From Caldithrix abyssi DSM 13497 (GTDB lineage: Bacteria > Electryoneota > AABM5-125-24 > Hatepunaeales > Hatepunaeaceae): 53,962 nt of DNA. This document shows, piece by piece, positions 15,964-28,400 of the stretch (its first letter is position 1; every line of letters starts with the position of its first letter). The notes beneath the pieces were generated by a model. It did no database searches and was not told the DNA's origin. It saw only the letters and a list, made by a program, of their open reading frames with translations. The stretch is taken from assembly GCA_945865405.1 (NCBI GenBank), contig CAMBDS010000017.1:1-53962 (forward strand), written 5' to 3'. The position numbers and the translations under genes were made by a program.

Positions 15964-16215
15964 ATGTTCGCTATTCTTGCAGAACTTAGCAATACCGCTT
16001 ACGCGTATCTCTCCTCCGGTATCGGAGCAGGCCTTGTCACCATCGGCGCCGGTATCGGCATCGGCCGTCTTGCCGCCAACGCCATGGAGGGTATCGCCCG
16101 CCAGCCCGAAGCCGCAGGCAAAATCCAGACCGCAATGATTATCGCCGCAGCGCTCGTCGAAGGTATCGCGCTTCTTTGTGCGGTAATCTGCTTGCTGCTG
16201 AACCTGAAAGCGTAA
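15964..16215 (+). CDS. atpE: ATP synthase F0 subunit c
   Basis: An 83-residue two-helix proteolipid that forms the rotor ring. Helix 1 has GAGLVTIGAGIGIGRLAANA, the polar loop ARQPEAAGKIQT, and helix 2 AMIIAAALVEGIALLCAVI with the ion-binding glutamate in VEGIA. The residue after this Glu is Gly, and helix 1 has no glutamine at the matching site, so a proton ring is more likely than a sodium ring. The start ATG 15964 is preceded by AAAGGAACAC. This gene follows the accessory island rather than atpB directly. Confidence 0.95.
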   Translation: MFAILAELSNTAYAYLSSGIGAGLVTIGAGIGIGRLAANAMEGIARQPEAAGKIQTAMIIAAALVEGIALLCAVICLLLNLKA

Positions 16216-16225
16216 TTTTCGCCCG

Positions 16226-16288
16226 CCGTCAGACGCCCTCGTCCGACGGTATCTTCTATTGTGCTGTCAGACGGGGGCGTCTGACAGC
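16226..16288. repeat. Two opposing palindromes between atpE and atpF
   Basis: 16226-16249 has arms CCGTCAGAC/GTCCGACGG (one mismatch) around GCCCTC, which read on the minus strand is a purine loop GAGGGC. 16263-16288 is a perfect 11-bp hairpin GCTGTCAGACG/CGTCTGACAGC around GGGG. They are related in arms but point in opposite directions. They fall inside the operon, between atpE and atpF, and no T-run follows. Confidence 0.88.
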
Positions 16289-16318
16289 GGGTAATAACAA
16301 ATTCAGAGTTAATTCATT

Positions 16319-16801
16319 ATGATGGATATACATCCAGGTCTAATGATCTGGACCATCATCTCCTTTGTCATACTGCTTATCATCCTGAAGAAGTTTGCCT
16401 GGACTCCGATCCTAGCGGCTCTCGATGAGCGTGAAAAGGGGATAAAAGACAACATCGAAGCGGCAAGGAAAGCTCGCGAAGAAGCCGAGCAGTCGCTTAT
16501 CGTCTATCGTCAGAAGATCGCTGAAGCACAGGCGGAAGCACAGGCTCTGGTCACCAAAGCCCGTACCGACGCCGAACGTGTTCGCGATGAGCTGATCGAA
16601 AAGTCGAAAGCAGACGCTCAGGCTCAGATCGAGCGCGCCCGCAAGCAGATCGAACTCGAAAGCGACGCCGCTATAAAGGCTATCCGCACAGAGATTTCGA
16701 GCCTCGCTATTGTTGCTGCCGAGAAGATCATCAGCCGCTCGCTAACGCCGGAAGACCACAAGCGACTTGCGGTCGAAGGTCTGACAAAGGCTTCTAATTG
16801 A
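16319..16801 (+). CDS. atpF: ATP synthase F0 subunit b
   Basis: A 160-residue subunit b: one N-terminal membrane helix (LMIWTIISFVILLIILKKFAW, about residues 8-28) followed by a long amphipathic Ala/Glu/Lys/Arg-rich helix (KAREEAEQSLIVYRQKIAEA onward) forming the stator stalk that links subunit a to F1. Two ATG codons start the frame (16319, 16322). The TGA stop overlaps the TTG start of atpH. Only one b-type gene is present, so the stalk is presumably a homodimer. Confidence 0.93.
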   Translation: MMDIHPGLMIWTIISFVILLIILKKFAWTPILAALDEREKGIKDNIEAARKAREEAEQSLIVYRQKIAEAQAEAQALVTKARTDAERVRDELIEKSKADAQAQIERARKQIELESDAAIKAIRTEISSLAIVAAEKIISRSLTPEDHKRLAVEGLTKASN

Positions 16802-17331
16802 GTGCATCCTTAGCAAGACGCTATGTGTTGCCTCTGTTTGAGGTTGCCCGCGACAAGAACCTGCTCGACAAGGTTTCGGGAGATCTGCGGCACCTGAACG
16901 AGACGCTTCAGTCGTCTGAGGAATTGCGGACGTTCGTCGATTCACCAACCATCGCACGATCGGTAAAGCGGGAAGTTCTTGGCACACTATTTAAGGATGC
17001 CTCAGAATTCACGCTGAACTTTATGCGAGTGGCTGTCGATAAGAAGCGTTCTGTGATATTCCTGATATCGAGCAAGCTTTTCGATGAAATGCTGAGCCGA
17101 CATCGAGGCGAGACGCACGGATCCGTCCAGAGCGCAGAAGCGCTTGACGACGCCTCGTTTGCGACAATCGAAAAGGCGGTATCGAGCCGATTTGGGACGA
17201 AAGTAGTCCTTACCAGATCGATTGATAAATCGCTGGTAGGCGGCGTTCGAGTTCAGGTCGGGAATCAGGTCATCGACGCTTCGATCAAGGGCAGACTTGA
17301 GAAACTGAAGGGCGTTTTGGCGGGAGAATAA
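16798..17331 (+). CDS. atpH: ATP synthase F1 subunit delta
   Basis: A 177-residue subunit delta (OSCP), sitting on top of F1 and holding the b stalk. The N-terminal helical domain starts SASLARRYVLPLFEVARDKN, and the C-terminal part has the conserved SRFGTKVVLTRSIDKSLVGG and VIDASIKGRLEKL, typical of the family. The start is TTG 16798 overlapping the atpF stop by four bases, which suggests translational coupling. Confidence 0.92.
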   Translation: MSASLARRYVLPLFEVARDKNLLDKVSGDLRHLNETLQSSEELRTFVDSPTIARSVKREVLGTLFKDASEFTLNFMRVAVDKKRSVIFLISSKLFDEMLSRHRGETHGSVQSAEALDDASFATIEKAVSSRFGTKVVLTRSIDKSLVGGVRVQVGNQVIDASIKGRLEKLKGVLAGE

Positions 17332-17367
17332 TTCCAATTCGGAATTTTGACATAGAATTTTCAATTA

Positions 17368-17385
17368 GCGGACGAGGGCGTCCGC
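17368..17385. repeat. Palindrome between atpH and atpA
   Basis: A perfect 7-bp hairpin GCGGACG/CGTCCGC around AGGG, the same loop as 9142-9167. It lies in the 81-base gap between atpH and atpA and has no following T-run. Confidence 0.8.
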
Positions 17386-17412
17386 CTGGACTTTAACAAA
17401 AACTAATTTATA

Positions 17413-18933
17413 ATGCAGATCAGACCAGAAGAAATCTCACGCATCATCAGGCAGCAGATCGAAGGCTACAGCACTTCGGCGGATATGGCTGAAGTTGGCG
17501 AAGTGATCCAGGTTGGCGACGGTATCGCTCGTATTTACGGCCTAGAAAACTGTATGGCCGGTGAATTGATCGAGTTTCCGAATAACATTTTCGGGATGGC
17601 GCTCAACCTTGAAGAAGACAACGTCGGTGTGGCACTTTTCGGTGACGACAAGATGATCCACGAAGGCGATCAGGTTAAGCGCACCGGTCGTGTTGTCGAG
17701 GTTCCTGTCGGTGATGAGTTGCTGGGCCGGGTGGTCAACCCGCTCGGTTTCCCACTTGACGGCAAAGGACCGATCAACGCCAAGCAGTTCAACCCGGTCG
17801 AGAAGAAAGCCCCCGGTGTTATCACCCGTCAGCCGGTCAAAGAGCCGCTGATGACGGGATTGAAAGCTATCGACGCGATGATCCCGGTCGGCAGAGGCCA
17901 GCGCGAGCTGATCCTCGGTGACCGTCAGACGGGTAAAACCGCTATTGGCATCGATACGATCATCAACCAGAAGGGCAAAGGGGTCATCTGCATCTATGTC
18001 GCTATCGGCCAGAAGGGTTCGACCATCGCCAAGGTTGTCAAGACCCTTGAAGAGCACGGCGCAATGGAGCACACGATCATCGTCTCCTCAACAGCCGTTG
18101 AACCCGCCCCACTTCAGTTCCTCGCCCCCTATGCTGGTGCTGCTATCGGAGAGTTCTATCGTGACAGCGGCAGACACGCCCTCTGTATTTACGACGACCT
18201 TACGAAGCACGCTTGGGCGTATCGTCAGCTTTCGCTTTTGCTTCGCCGTCCCCCGGGTCGTGAAGCCTATCCCGGTGACGTATTCAACGTCCACTCACGG
18301 TTGCTTGAGCGAGCTGGCAAGATGTCGGATGAGCTTGGCGGCGGGTCGTTGACGGCTTTGCCGATCATCGAGACCCAGATGGGTGACGTATCTGCTTATG
18401 TCCCGACGAACGTCATCTCGATAACCGACGGACAGATCTATCTCGAACCGGAATTGTTCTATGCAGGTATCAGACCTGCTATCAACGTCGGTATATCGGT
18501 CTCACGCGTCGGTGGTAACGCCCAGTTCAAAGCTATGCGACAGGTGGCTGGCCGTCTTAGGCTCGACCTATCGCAGTTCCGTGAAATGCAGGCATTTGCT
18601 CAGTTCGGTTCGGACCTCGATAAGTCAACCCGGCAACAGCTTACACGCGGTGAGAGATTGACCGAAGTCTTGAAGCAGGTTCAGTACAAGCCATTTCCCT
18701 TTGAAGATCAGATTGCTTCTTTGTTTCTGGCGTCGCGTGGCTACCTCGACGAAATTCCGATTAAGGAAGTGAAAGTGGCCGAAGCGGATTTCCTGCGACA
18801 GCTGCACGACATCCACAACGATATTCTAACTGACATCGAGAAGCGAAAGATGATTGATGACGATATCGAAAAGCGGTTGACGAAGGCGTGCGAGGACTTC
18901 AAGAACGGCTTCAATGCGATGCATAAAGCCTAA
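17413..18933 (+). CDS. atpA: ATP synthase F1 subunit alpha
   Basis: A 506-residue alpha subunit, full length. The nucleotide-binding P-loop GDRQTGKT lies at residues 169-176, and the family signature near [14 protein letters not shown] is present around 355-370. The N-terminal beta barrel ([20 protein letters not shown]) and C-terminal helical bundle are complete. Alpha subunits bind non-catalytic nucleotide and alternate with beta in the hexamer. ATG 17413; the gap to atpG is 38 bases. Confidence 0.97.
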   Translation: MQIRPEEISRIIRQQIEGYSTSADMAEVGEVIQVGDGIARIYGLENCMAGELIEFPNNIFGMALNLEEDNVGVALFGDDKMIHEGDQVKRTGRVVEVPVGDELLGRVVNPLGFPLDGKGPINAKQFNPVEKKAPGVITRQPVKEPLMTGLKAIDAMIPVGRGQRELILGDRQTGKTAIGIDTIINQKGKGVICIYVAIGQKGSTIAKVVKTLEEHGAMEHTIIVSSTAVEPAPLQFLAPYAGAAIGEFYRDSGRHALCIYDDLTKHAWAYRQLSLLLRRPPGREAYPGDVFNVHSRLLERAGKMSDELGGGSLTALPIIETQMGDVSAYVPTNVISITDGQIYLEPELFYAGIRPAINVGISVSRVGGNAQFKAMRQVAGRLRLDLSQFREMQAFAQFGSDLDKSTRQQLTRGERLTEVLKQVQYKPFPFEDQIASLFLASRGYLDEIPIKEVKVAEADFLRQLHDIHNDILTDIEKRKMIDDDIEKRLTKACEDFKNGFNAMHKA

Positions 18934-18971
18934 TAATAGAATTAACCGGTCAGGATAGACAAGTAAGCTAA

Positions 18972-19829
18972 ATGCCCTCACTGAAGCAGATTAAACGCCG
19001 TATAGGCGGGGTTAAGAGCACTTCCCAGATCACGCGAGCCATGAAAATGGTTGCCGCGGCTAAGCTGAAGAAGTCTCAAGAGAACATGGAACGGTCGCGT
19101 CCCTATGCCCGTAAGCTTAGAGAGGTAATCGCAGCGCTTGCTTACCACACCGGCACCGACCGCCACCCACTGCTTGAAGTTCGTGAACCCAATCGAATTG
19201 GGGTCATTAACGTGACTTCTGATCGTGGTCTTTGCGGAAGCTTTAACTCCAACATCTGCCGACGCACACAGAAGGTGTTGACCGAGTACATGGGGAAGCA
19301 TGTTGAGTTGTTCACAATTGGTCGCAAGGGTTATGAGTTTTTCAATAAGCGGGAAGTGAAGATCTTTCACCATTTTCCGGGCGTCTTTCAGGAGTTGCAA
19401 TTTTCGCAAGCTACTTCGATAGGCACGGAAATTATCGATCAGTATATCGAAGGCAATTTCGACCGCATCTTCCTTGTCTATAATGAATTTAAGAATGCCG
19501 CCCAACAACAGCTTATTTGTGAGAAATTGCTGCCAATTGAGCCATTTGTTGAGTTGACTGCCTGGAGCCCGATTGACTACACGTATGAGCCTGACGCTGA
19601 TTCGGTATTGAGTAGTCTGCTACCGATGCATATAAACTTTCAGATCTGGCAGGTTCTGCTCGAGTCTTACGCGAGTGAGCAGGGTGCGCGGATGACAGCA
19701 ATGGACAACGCTACTGAAAATGCCCTTGAAATTGTCGATCAACTATCTCTCCAATATAACAAAGCGAGACAAACTGCGATCACCAAGGAATTGTTAGAAA
19801 TCGTAGGTGGTGCGGAAGGGCTCCGATAG
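18972..19829 (+). CDS. atpG: ATP synthase F1 subunit gamma
   Basis: A 285-residue gamma subunit, the central rotating shaft. The N-terminal helix (LKQIKRRIGGVKSTSQITRA; MKMVAAAKLKKSQ) and the C-terminal signature MTAMDNATENALEIVDQLSL, ending in NKARQTAITKELLEIVGGAE, are clear. It is followed 25 bases later by a lipoprotein gene instead of the usual atpD. Confidence 0.96.
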   Translation: MPSLKQIKRRIGGVKSTSQITRAMKMVAAAKLKKSQENMERSRPYARKLREVIAALAYHTGTDRHPLLEVREPNRIGVINVTSDRGLCGSFNSNICRRTQKVLTEYMGKHVELFTIGRKGYEFFNKREVKIFHHFPGVFQELQFSQATSIGTEIIDQYIEGNFDRIFLVYNEFKNAAQQQLICEKLLPIEPFVELTAWSPIDYTYEPDADSVLSSLLPMHINFQIWQVLLESYASEQGARMTAMDNATENALEIVDQLSLQYNKARQTAITKELLEIVGGAEGLR

Positions 19830-19854
19830 TCTGTAGATTTAACACGGATTCACT

Positions 19855-20361
19855 GTGAAACGAAATACCTTAATCGCCCTGTTCTTGCTTTTGATCATCG
19901 GCTGCACAAGCTGGGGCGGATATGTACATGACAGCGAGAGATACAAGTTCCAGTTCACGTTTCCCGAAAACTGGGAAATTTGGGATAAGTCGGATGATCG
20001 TCGCGATTTCCTGACTGGTACTTACAAAGGCAACACCAACACCAAGATGGATATGATTGCGACACCGGTCGCACCAGACATTTCCCCGAATGAGCTTTAT
20101 CCGTTCTTCCTTGATGGCTCGGGTGACGCGATGTCACTGGAAGAGTTTTCCGTGCAGGATAAAGGGGTTATCTCGGCTTCGAATGGGGAGGGTCGATTCG
20201 TCAAAGTCCATTGGAAGGGTGAGAAGTCTGGAATGCGCGGCTTTCGGGCACTTTTCATAGGCAATAGATTTAAGCTTGAAGTACGCGCAGAGATGCCCGA
20301 AGACATCTTCCCGGAACAGGAAGTGGAGTTTTTGAAGATGATTAAGGCACTCAAGCTTTAA
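19855..20361 (+). CDS. Lipoprotein of unknown function inserted between atpG and atpD
   Basis: A 168-residue protein beginning with a type II signal peptide: basic MKRN, hydrophobic LIALFLLLIIG and the lipobox Cys at residue 17 (LIIGC). The mature part starts with YVHDSERYKFQFTFPENWEI, resembling the beta-rich fold seen in PsbP-like or DUF1795-type proteins, and ends EVEFLKMIKALKL, also in keeping with that fold. The start is GTG 19855. It should be anchored in the inner or outer membrane. Nothing ties it to ATP synthesis other than position. Confidence 0.75.
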   Translation: MKRNTLIALFLLLIIGCTSWGGYVHDSERYKFQFTFPENWEIWDKSDDRRDFLTGTYKGNTNTKMDMIATPVAPDISPNELYPFFLDGSGDAMSLEEFSVQDKGVISASNGEGRFVKVHWKGEKSGMRGFRALFIGNRFKLEVRAEMPEDIFPEQEVEFLKMIKALKL

Positions 20362-20470
20362 GCTGAGCAATCTTTCGGGAAGTTTTGCCTTAGTAAGGTG
20401 TTAACCTTTCCAAACGGTAGTTTGGTTCGAGATCGAATTTTAGCATTCAATTTGTCGCTTTTCGTGCGAA

Positions 20471-20500
20471 TTGAATTTGCATTCTATTGCAAAATAAATA
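20471..20500 (+). promoter_or_regulatory. Possible promoter for atpDC
   Basis: TTGAAT (20471-20476) and TAAATA (20495-20500) with an 18-base spacer in an A+T-rich 165-base gap before atpD. The gap is much longer than others in the operon. The spacer holds a small TTGCA/TGCAA dyad. A second promoter would separate atpDC from the rest, an arrangement like the split atp loci of some FCB bacteria. Confidence 0.35.
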
Positions 20501-20514
20501 TTTACTAAACATAG

Positions 20515-22447
<1,933 letters not shown>

Positions 22448-22620
22448 TTTTGCTTTTCTTGATGGAAAGTTGATTTTTTCTTCAGATTACTTGCATTAAT
22501 TTCGTTACTGCCCCTTTGGATCAGATCAATGTTAATCGAGATATATGGCTCTGTAAGCTGAAATTTTCTCCATTTAATCTTGATTGGTCTAATTTGAACG
22601 CACAAAGTTCAAATATCATC

Positions 22621-22649
22621 TTGACTTGATGCGTAAAATACCTTATACT
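22621..22649 (+). promoter_or_regulatory. Sigma-70-type promoter for the TPR/ExbB/AgmX operon
   Basis: TTGACT (22621-22626), 17-base spacer, TATACT (22644-22649). It lies 74 bases before the chosen start of the first large TPR gene and after the end of the atp operon, so it is well placed to drive the long envelope operon. Confidence 0.6.
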
Positions 22650-22722
22650 TGAAAGTCACTCCCGTTTTCAAGCGTGTCCTCTTTTGTTTACTGGTTTCTG
22701 CCCCTTAACAGTGTGGAGCGGA

Positions 22723-25485
22723 ATGTTAAATCGTCGATCGCTGAGTTTCTTGGTCGCCTTGGCGGTCGCCCTTTCCCTCACTCCTCGAGGATCAGCGGCG
22801 ACATTGAGCCCCGCTGAGCAGGGATCGTCCGACCAGAAACTCTACAAAGCCTATTCCGAATTTTTCTTTCTTAAGCGTAATATGGACTTTGCGCTTGAGA
22901 TGTCGTTGCGTGAATCGTTTCTTACCTGGTTATTTCAAGGTATAAACGTTGAAGTGGCTGTGCGGTCAAAAGATGACCCAAGCGGAACACTTGCAGCGAT
23001 AGATCCACCCGAGCTTAAAGGGCTGGACGAGGAATCGTATGCCTTCCCCGATAGCCTATTGGATGCACCCCTTCGAATCCGATATCTTGCCAATGAAAAA
23101 TATCAACGAACCGAATTTAATCACAAATTTCTACAAGCTCGACTAATCAAAGATCAGCTTATTCGAACGGCAACCGCTGAAGATAAGAAGCGGATGTTTA
23201 AGTATGATCTTGAATCGACAATACTCGCTTATAATAATAACAAATACCGCGAAGTCATCATGCAGAGTGATGAGTTGGTTGACCGCTATGGCTTCAACCA
23301 AATGGGCGATTTGATTTTTTGCCGCGCCGAATCGTACCTGGCACTACAGATGTATGATCAGGCGCAGTCGGATTACCAAAGTGTGGTGGAAACTTCTGAT
23401 GACTCGTGGTATCGTTTGCGGTCGCTGGGAAGATTGATTTCTCTCGCAGGTGACAAGGGTGCTACCAAGCAAGTTTTGGAATATTGGCAACAGTACCAGA
23501 TTGAAAATGGCGAAAAGCGGGAAGAAACTTACTGGTCAACTGCCGAACTTGTATCACGATATTTAATGGCAGGTGAAGAGTGGAAAGAGGCCCAAGCTTT
23601 GCTTGACTCAATTCCAGCGGACTTAAGTTTTTCACTAACTGTCAAACTTCGTTCTGCAGATTGCTCACTTGCACTTTTAGAACTCGACGATGCGGAAGCA
23701 CGATACGAGGAAATTCTTGCGCCCGTCAAAGGGAAGAAACTTTCTGACGAGGAAACGAATGACGCGAGATTGAAATTAGGATACGTCGAGTTCCTTCGTG
23801 GCAGATTTGATGTGGCGTTCGAAAGATTTAACTCGATCCAAGGTGTTGGAGATGTTGCTGAACGTGGACAACTTTCTGCTGTTTGGTGTCTTTATCGACT
23901 AAGTGCCTACCAGCAAGTAATTGATCGTTGCAATTTATTCGTTAAGGAGTATCCACAGAGTCAGTATTTCTATGAAGTTAGAACTCTGACTGGAATCAGC
24001 GAAGAAATGCTTGGTAAAGGTGACTCCGCCCTCCAAAATTATCGCGTCGTAATGTCAGCTTTGGATGACCGGCAAGACTTTTATGATTTCAATCGCGAAC
24101 TGGGGGCGATTAATTCTGCGGTTGGGAGACTTCAAGCAATTGAGTCGCAAATTTTTCTGGGAGGTGAACGAGATCTCTTCCCAGCCTATATGAAAATTCG
24201 TCGCGAATTGCTGGGCTTGGTCGAGGGCTTGAAATTTGCCAGAGCGATAAAGGCAACACCGTTCTTGAAGGAAGTCCTAAAAGAGCAGAAAGCACTTTAT
24301 GAGACTTTCGAAAATCAGAGTGATCTCGAAGACCAGATTTACGACGCGCAAGATGCTATGATGCTTGAAGAATACCAAAAAGGCATTGGAAAGCTTACTG
24401 ATATTGGTTCCGAGATTTCCTCCGGCATTAAATTTTACAAAGCGCAACAACCACTTGCACAGCGTGAACAAGACAAGCTTTATGAAAGCCAGGTCAGCGA
24501 CACCCTGAAAGCTAAGTTGGAACGAGAGTGGGTGGCGACACAAAAGGCGATTGCTCTTACCAGACAGTACCTAGATAGAAACATGAGCACGGCAGATCCG
24601 ATGACGCTTATCGAGATAACGTCAATCGAGACAGGGCTTGTCAGTCTTCAGGACCAGATTTTGAACGTAAGGTCTTCACTTAGAAAATTTGGGCAGGATA
24701 AAGTTGTCACAAATATCGATATCTGGAGTGATTTTGCCTACCAAAGATATACCTATGGAGGCTTGAGTTTCGATTATCTCTATTCCAAAGAGAATAGAAT
24801 AGAGGAACTTGATCAGTACATAAGGCAGGTTGGGACGTTGTTACAGGAGCGTGAAGCAGCACGACGGGATACTATATCATTGGCTGCTGATCTGATTCCT
24901 GCAAGCAACCCTGGTGAACCACCTTATTTTGCTCCAAGCGTTCCTCTTTGGGGAACAACAAAACCAACTTCTCCGCTTTCCGATCAGATGACAAACGAAG
25001 AGGCTGCCCAGTCAGTTGATACAGTGACAGCTATGGAAACAACACCTGACGGTCAACCTGAGGCACCTACAACAGACGGGGAAGTGAAGGAGGAGGTTGT
25101 CCCTTCGACGGATACGGAAATGGAGAATAGTGTACCAGCTGATTTCGAACCTGAAAATGAAGGAATGGCTTTGCCGGGCGACACTCCTGCTGAATCGTCC
25201 GAACCTGGTCTTGAATCCCCGTCCGACTCTCAGGGCCAATCTGAAGCTCCCACAAACAGCGAGACTCAGAATGAAGAAGTGGCTCCCCCGGGTGGTTCTG
25301 AACTCGAGAATACCGCTCCTGAAGGAATCGAGCCCACATCCGAGCCAGAGGTTGAACCCGAAGTCCCAACTTTAGGGAACATGGAAACAACCACTCCAGA
25401 TAGCCTTGGCAAAGATTCAACTGACGTGCCTCCTCCTGAAACTACCGGGAGCGAGGAACCGCAAAACGCGCCATCTATCCCATGA
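22723..25485 (+). CDS. Large periplasmic TPR protein 1
   Basis: A protein of about 920 residues with a Sec signal peptide (RRSLSFLVALAVALSL, ending near RGSAA). The body is made of degenerate tetratricopeptide-type helical repeats, for example NKYREVIMQSDELVDRYGFN, EWKEAQALLDSIP, RFDVAFERFNSIQG and SAYQQVIDRCNLFVKEYP, followed by a long coiled-coil-like part (LEREWVATQKAIALTRQYLD). From about residue 745 on it is an acidic Pro/Glu/Ser/Thr-rich disordered tail. ATG 22723 with GGAGCGG before it is preferred over TTG 22684. The stop overlaps the next gene by four bases (ATGA). Likely a scaffold for the ExbB/ExbD/AgmX complex encoded downstream. Confidence 0.85.
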   Translation: MLNRRSLSFLVALAVALSLTPRGSAATLSPAEQGSSDQKLYKAYSEFFFLKRNMDFALEMSLRESFLTWLFQGINVEVAVRSKDDPSGTLAAIDPPELKGLDEESYAFPDSLLDAPLRIRYLANEKYQRTEFNHKFLQARLIKDQLIRTATAEDKKRMFKYDLESTILAYNNNKYREVIMQSDELVDRYGFNQMGDLIFCRAESYLALQMYDQAQSDYQSVVETSDDSWYRLRSLGRLISLAGDKGATKQVLEYWQQYQIENGEKREETYWSTAELVSRYLMAGEEWKEAQALLDSIPADLSFSLTVKLRSADCSLALLELDDAEARYEEILAPVKGKKLSDEETNDARLKLGYVEFLRGRFDVAFERFNSIQGVGDVAERGQLSAVWCLYRLSAYQQVIDRCNLFVKEYPQSQYFYEVRTLTGISEEMLGKGDSALQNYRVVMSALDDRQDFYDFNRELGAINSAVGRLQAIESQIFLGGERDLFPAYMKIRRELLGLVEGLKFARAIKATPFLKEVLKEQKALYETFENQSDLEDQIYDAQDAMMLEEYQKGIGKLTDIGSEISSGIKFYKAQQPLAQREQDKLYESQVSDTLKAKLEREWVATQKAIALTRQYLDRNMSTADPMTLIEITSIETGLVSLQDQILNVRSSLRKFGQDKVVTNIDIWSDFAYQRYTYGGLSFDYLYSKENRIEELDQYIRQVGTLLQEREAARRDTISLAADLIPASNPGEPPYFAPSVPLWGTTKPTSPLSDQMTNEEAAQSVDTVTAMETTPDGQPEAPTTDGEVKEEVVPSTDTEMENSVPADFEPENEGMALPGDTPAESSEPGLESPSDSQGQSEAPTNSETQNEEVAPPGGSELENTAPEGIEPTSEPEVEPEVPTLGNMETTTPDSLGKDSTDVPPPETTGSEEPQNAPSIP

Positions 25486-28400
25486 TAAAAGTGATTAAGA
25501 GAAACATCATTCTCAACCTTATATCGATTGTCCTGTTTGCTGTAATGCCGTTGATGGTTTCTGCCCAAGATGCGATGCTGACTGATAAAACGCTCGAAGC
25601 TGGATTGACCCAACTTCCACCTGATTTGCGCGGGCGTTGGATTAGCCTTCAAAATCTTGTCGATACAGTTGAGTACGCAGAGTACTTCTCAGAGGGAGAG
25701 CTTGTTATCAAGCAGTTGGGTGAGCTTGTCTTGGCAGTGGGAGGAACAGCGCCAACGAAAGATCAAGCATCGTATGGAACTTATTCGGAATTACAAAATA
25801 AGCTCTTGTCTGTGTTAGACAGGCTTGAGCTTGCTTTGATTGTCGGGATGCCTGATACCGAATTAAATCGGTTGTTGGAAAGGTATCGCTCTGAAAAGGA
25901 TGACCTTACAATTACCAATCGACTCGAGCAACAAAAGTTGATCGAAGCAGGTACCAAAATTCTTCGCAACCATGAGAATGATCCCTATTTTCTGAAATAT
26001 CCTCACCGTCGTGCAGTTTTGGCAGACCTTTACTTCCGATTGACGGAGCTAATGTATGGCGAAACTTATGAACTGTTTCTTGAAGAGACAGATCGTTACA
26101 TTGCCGCCCTTGATTCCCTTTCCGAAGTAGATCCAAAAGCGATACAGTCCTTACAACGTCCACAGCCCGATTATGCTCGAGTCATGGCGATGTATCAGCG
26201 AATCGTCGATGAATTCCCAACTTCTGATTATGCAGATGATGCATTATATAATCTTGGTGTATTGACCGCAACAGGTGAAACACAGTCAGAACGTGCCGCT
26301 GCCAACCGATTGTTCGAGGCTCTTGTAAGAATTTATCCCGAAAGCGCATACAAACTAAATTGCCTTCGAAGAATTGGTGAGTATTACTTTATGCCTCCGA
26401 TGAATAATCTCGATGAGGCAATCCGAATTTATACTCAAATTGCTACGGAATTTTCAGAGTCAGAATATTATTCAGAGGCGTTGTATAAGCTTGGTTGGTG
26501 TTATTACAGATTAAGTAATATCCCTGACGCGGTTGAACATTTTGCGCGTTCATTAGACGCTGGTTACAAAGGCGAATCTGAAACGAGCGGAGCCGGGTTA
26601 AATATAGCTAAAGAATCGATTAATTACGTCGGTGTATGTTTTGCGGTCGATCCGCGCGAGTGGCCCGGTGCCGGCATCGACAACATGGTTATCTGGTTTC
26701 AGTCCAATCCCGAGCGTATGCGGAAGTATGGGAAGGAAGTTATCCGGCAATTGGGCGTCATTTACCGTACACAGGTAGGTCGATACGCCGAAGCTGTCGA
26801 AGTTTATGGTAAGTATGTTGAATTGTTCCCGCTTGATCCGACAACACCGTCTGTTCATGCTGAAATAGTGGATATTTATCAGACAGGTGAAGTTTACAAT
26901 CCACAGGCCGCTTATAACGAGAAGTATCGGTTTTTCCAGTTGTATTCACCTGATTCTGAATGGTGGCGGGTAAACACGGACAAAAAGACCAGGGATCAAT
27001 TGATTCCGACTCTCGAGCGTTTGCTTGATATGAGCATCGATGAAACTCTTGTACTGGCGACAGATTCGAAGGATCAAGAGCTTTATTCCAAGTTCGAAAT
27101 GTTGAGCAGGCAGTATCTTCGTTTCTGGCCCAATGGCTCACATGCCTACAAGATTCATTTCAATCTCGCGACAGTTTTGGAACAGATGCCCAATCGTGAA
27201 CCGTCAGCCATTAGAGAATATTGGCAGGTTGCAACAGTCTATGCTGACACTACGCACAAAGAAATAGCGACTCAACGTATAGTGGGCTTAGCTCAGGATT
27301 TGATGAAACGAGAACGCAATGGAGAGATTACGTTGGATGCAGCCGGGGAGATTGCTCCACCAGTTCCAACCGAAATGGTCGCCACATCGACTGACAGTGC
27401 CGCCGCAAAAACTGGTGGGCAGACACCCTTGCTCAATTCCGAGAGGCTTCAGCTCACAAGTTTCGATTTGTATATTTCGAGCTTCCCGCAAGGTTCGTTA
27501 ACACCGACCATGCTCTATCAAGGCGGAGATATCCTTTATCGCCATGAGTGGTTGCCTGAGTCGCGCAAGTATCTGGAACAACTAATAGCTCAATTTCCAG
27601 ACCACAAGTTTGTCGAGGATGCTTACAAATTGATTCTTGAAGGATACTTCAAGGTCAATGATTACGCGTCCGTCGAAATGGTAGCGGCTAAGATTGCCGA
27701 AAATGGGAATGTATCCAAAGAGTTGAAAGATGCCTCGAAGCGGAGGAAAGCTGAGTCTGTGTTCCTCACTGCTTCTAATTTGAAGGAGGGGAACGATCAC
27801 AAAGCGGCCGCTGATCAATTTAAGCGTGTCGCGTTGGAGAGTCCTGATTATCAGTATGCCGACCGGTCGCTTTTCCAGTCTGGTATAGAGTATATGCAGG
27901 CAAATGCTTTTAGTGAAGCAAATGAAGTCTTCATTTTGCTCGTTGACCGTTATGCGTCTTCTGAGTTTGGTGACAAAGCACTCTATAATGTCGGTTTCAA
28001 TCTCCAAAGTCAGTTAAAGGATCCGAAAGGAGCTGCTGAGGCTTATGAGAGGTTAGCCAAGGTTTATCCGAAATCGGACCTGAATCAAGGCGCTATAGCT
28101 AACGCCAGTCAAAACTATAATCAAATTGGCGATGATCGTTCTGCAATCCGGGTCAATCAACTATACGTTCAGATGTTTCCTCAAGCTGAGGATGCGAGCG
28201 TCTATCTATTTGAGAACGCATCGCATTATATGAAACTTGAAGAGGTTGATAAAGCTAACGGAATTTACAAGCAGTTCGCGCAGAGATACCCGGACGATCC
28301 ACGGACCGTTCAGGCGTTCTTCGAACGTGGTAAATACTCGCTTGATAATGGTGACAGGTCCGGAGCAGCGCGAGAATTTACTGCTACCCTAGACGCACAT

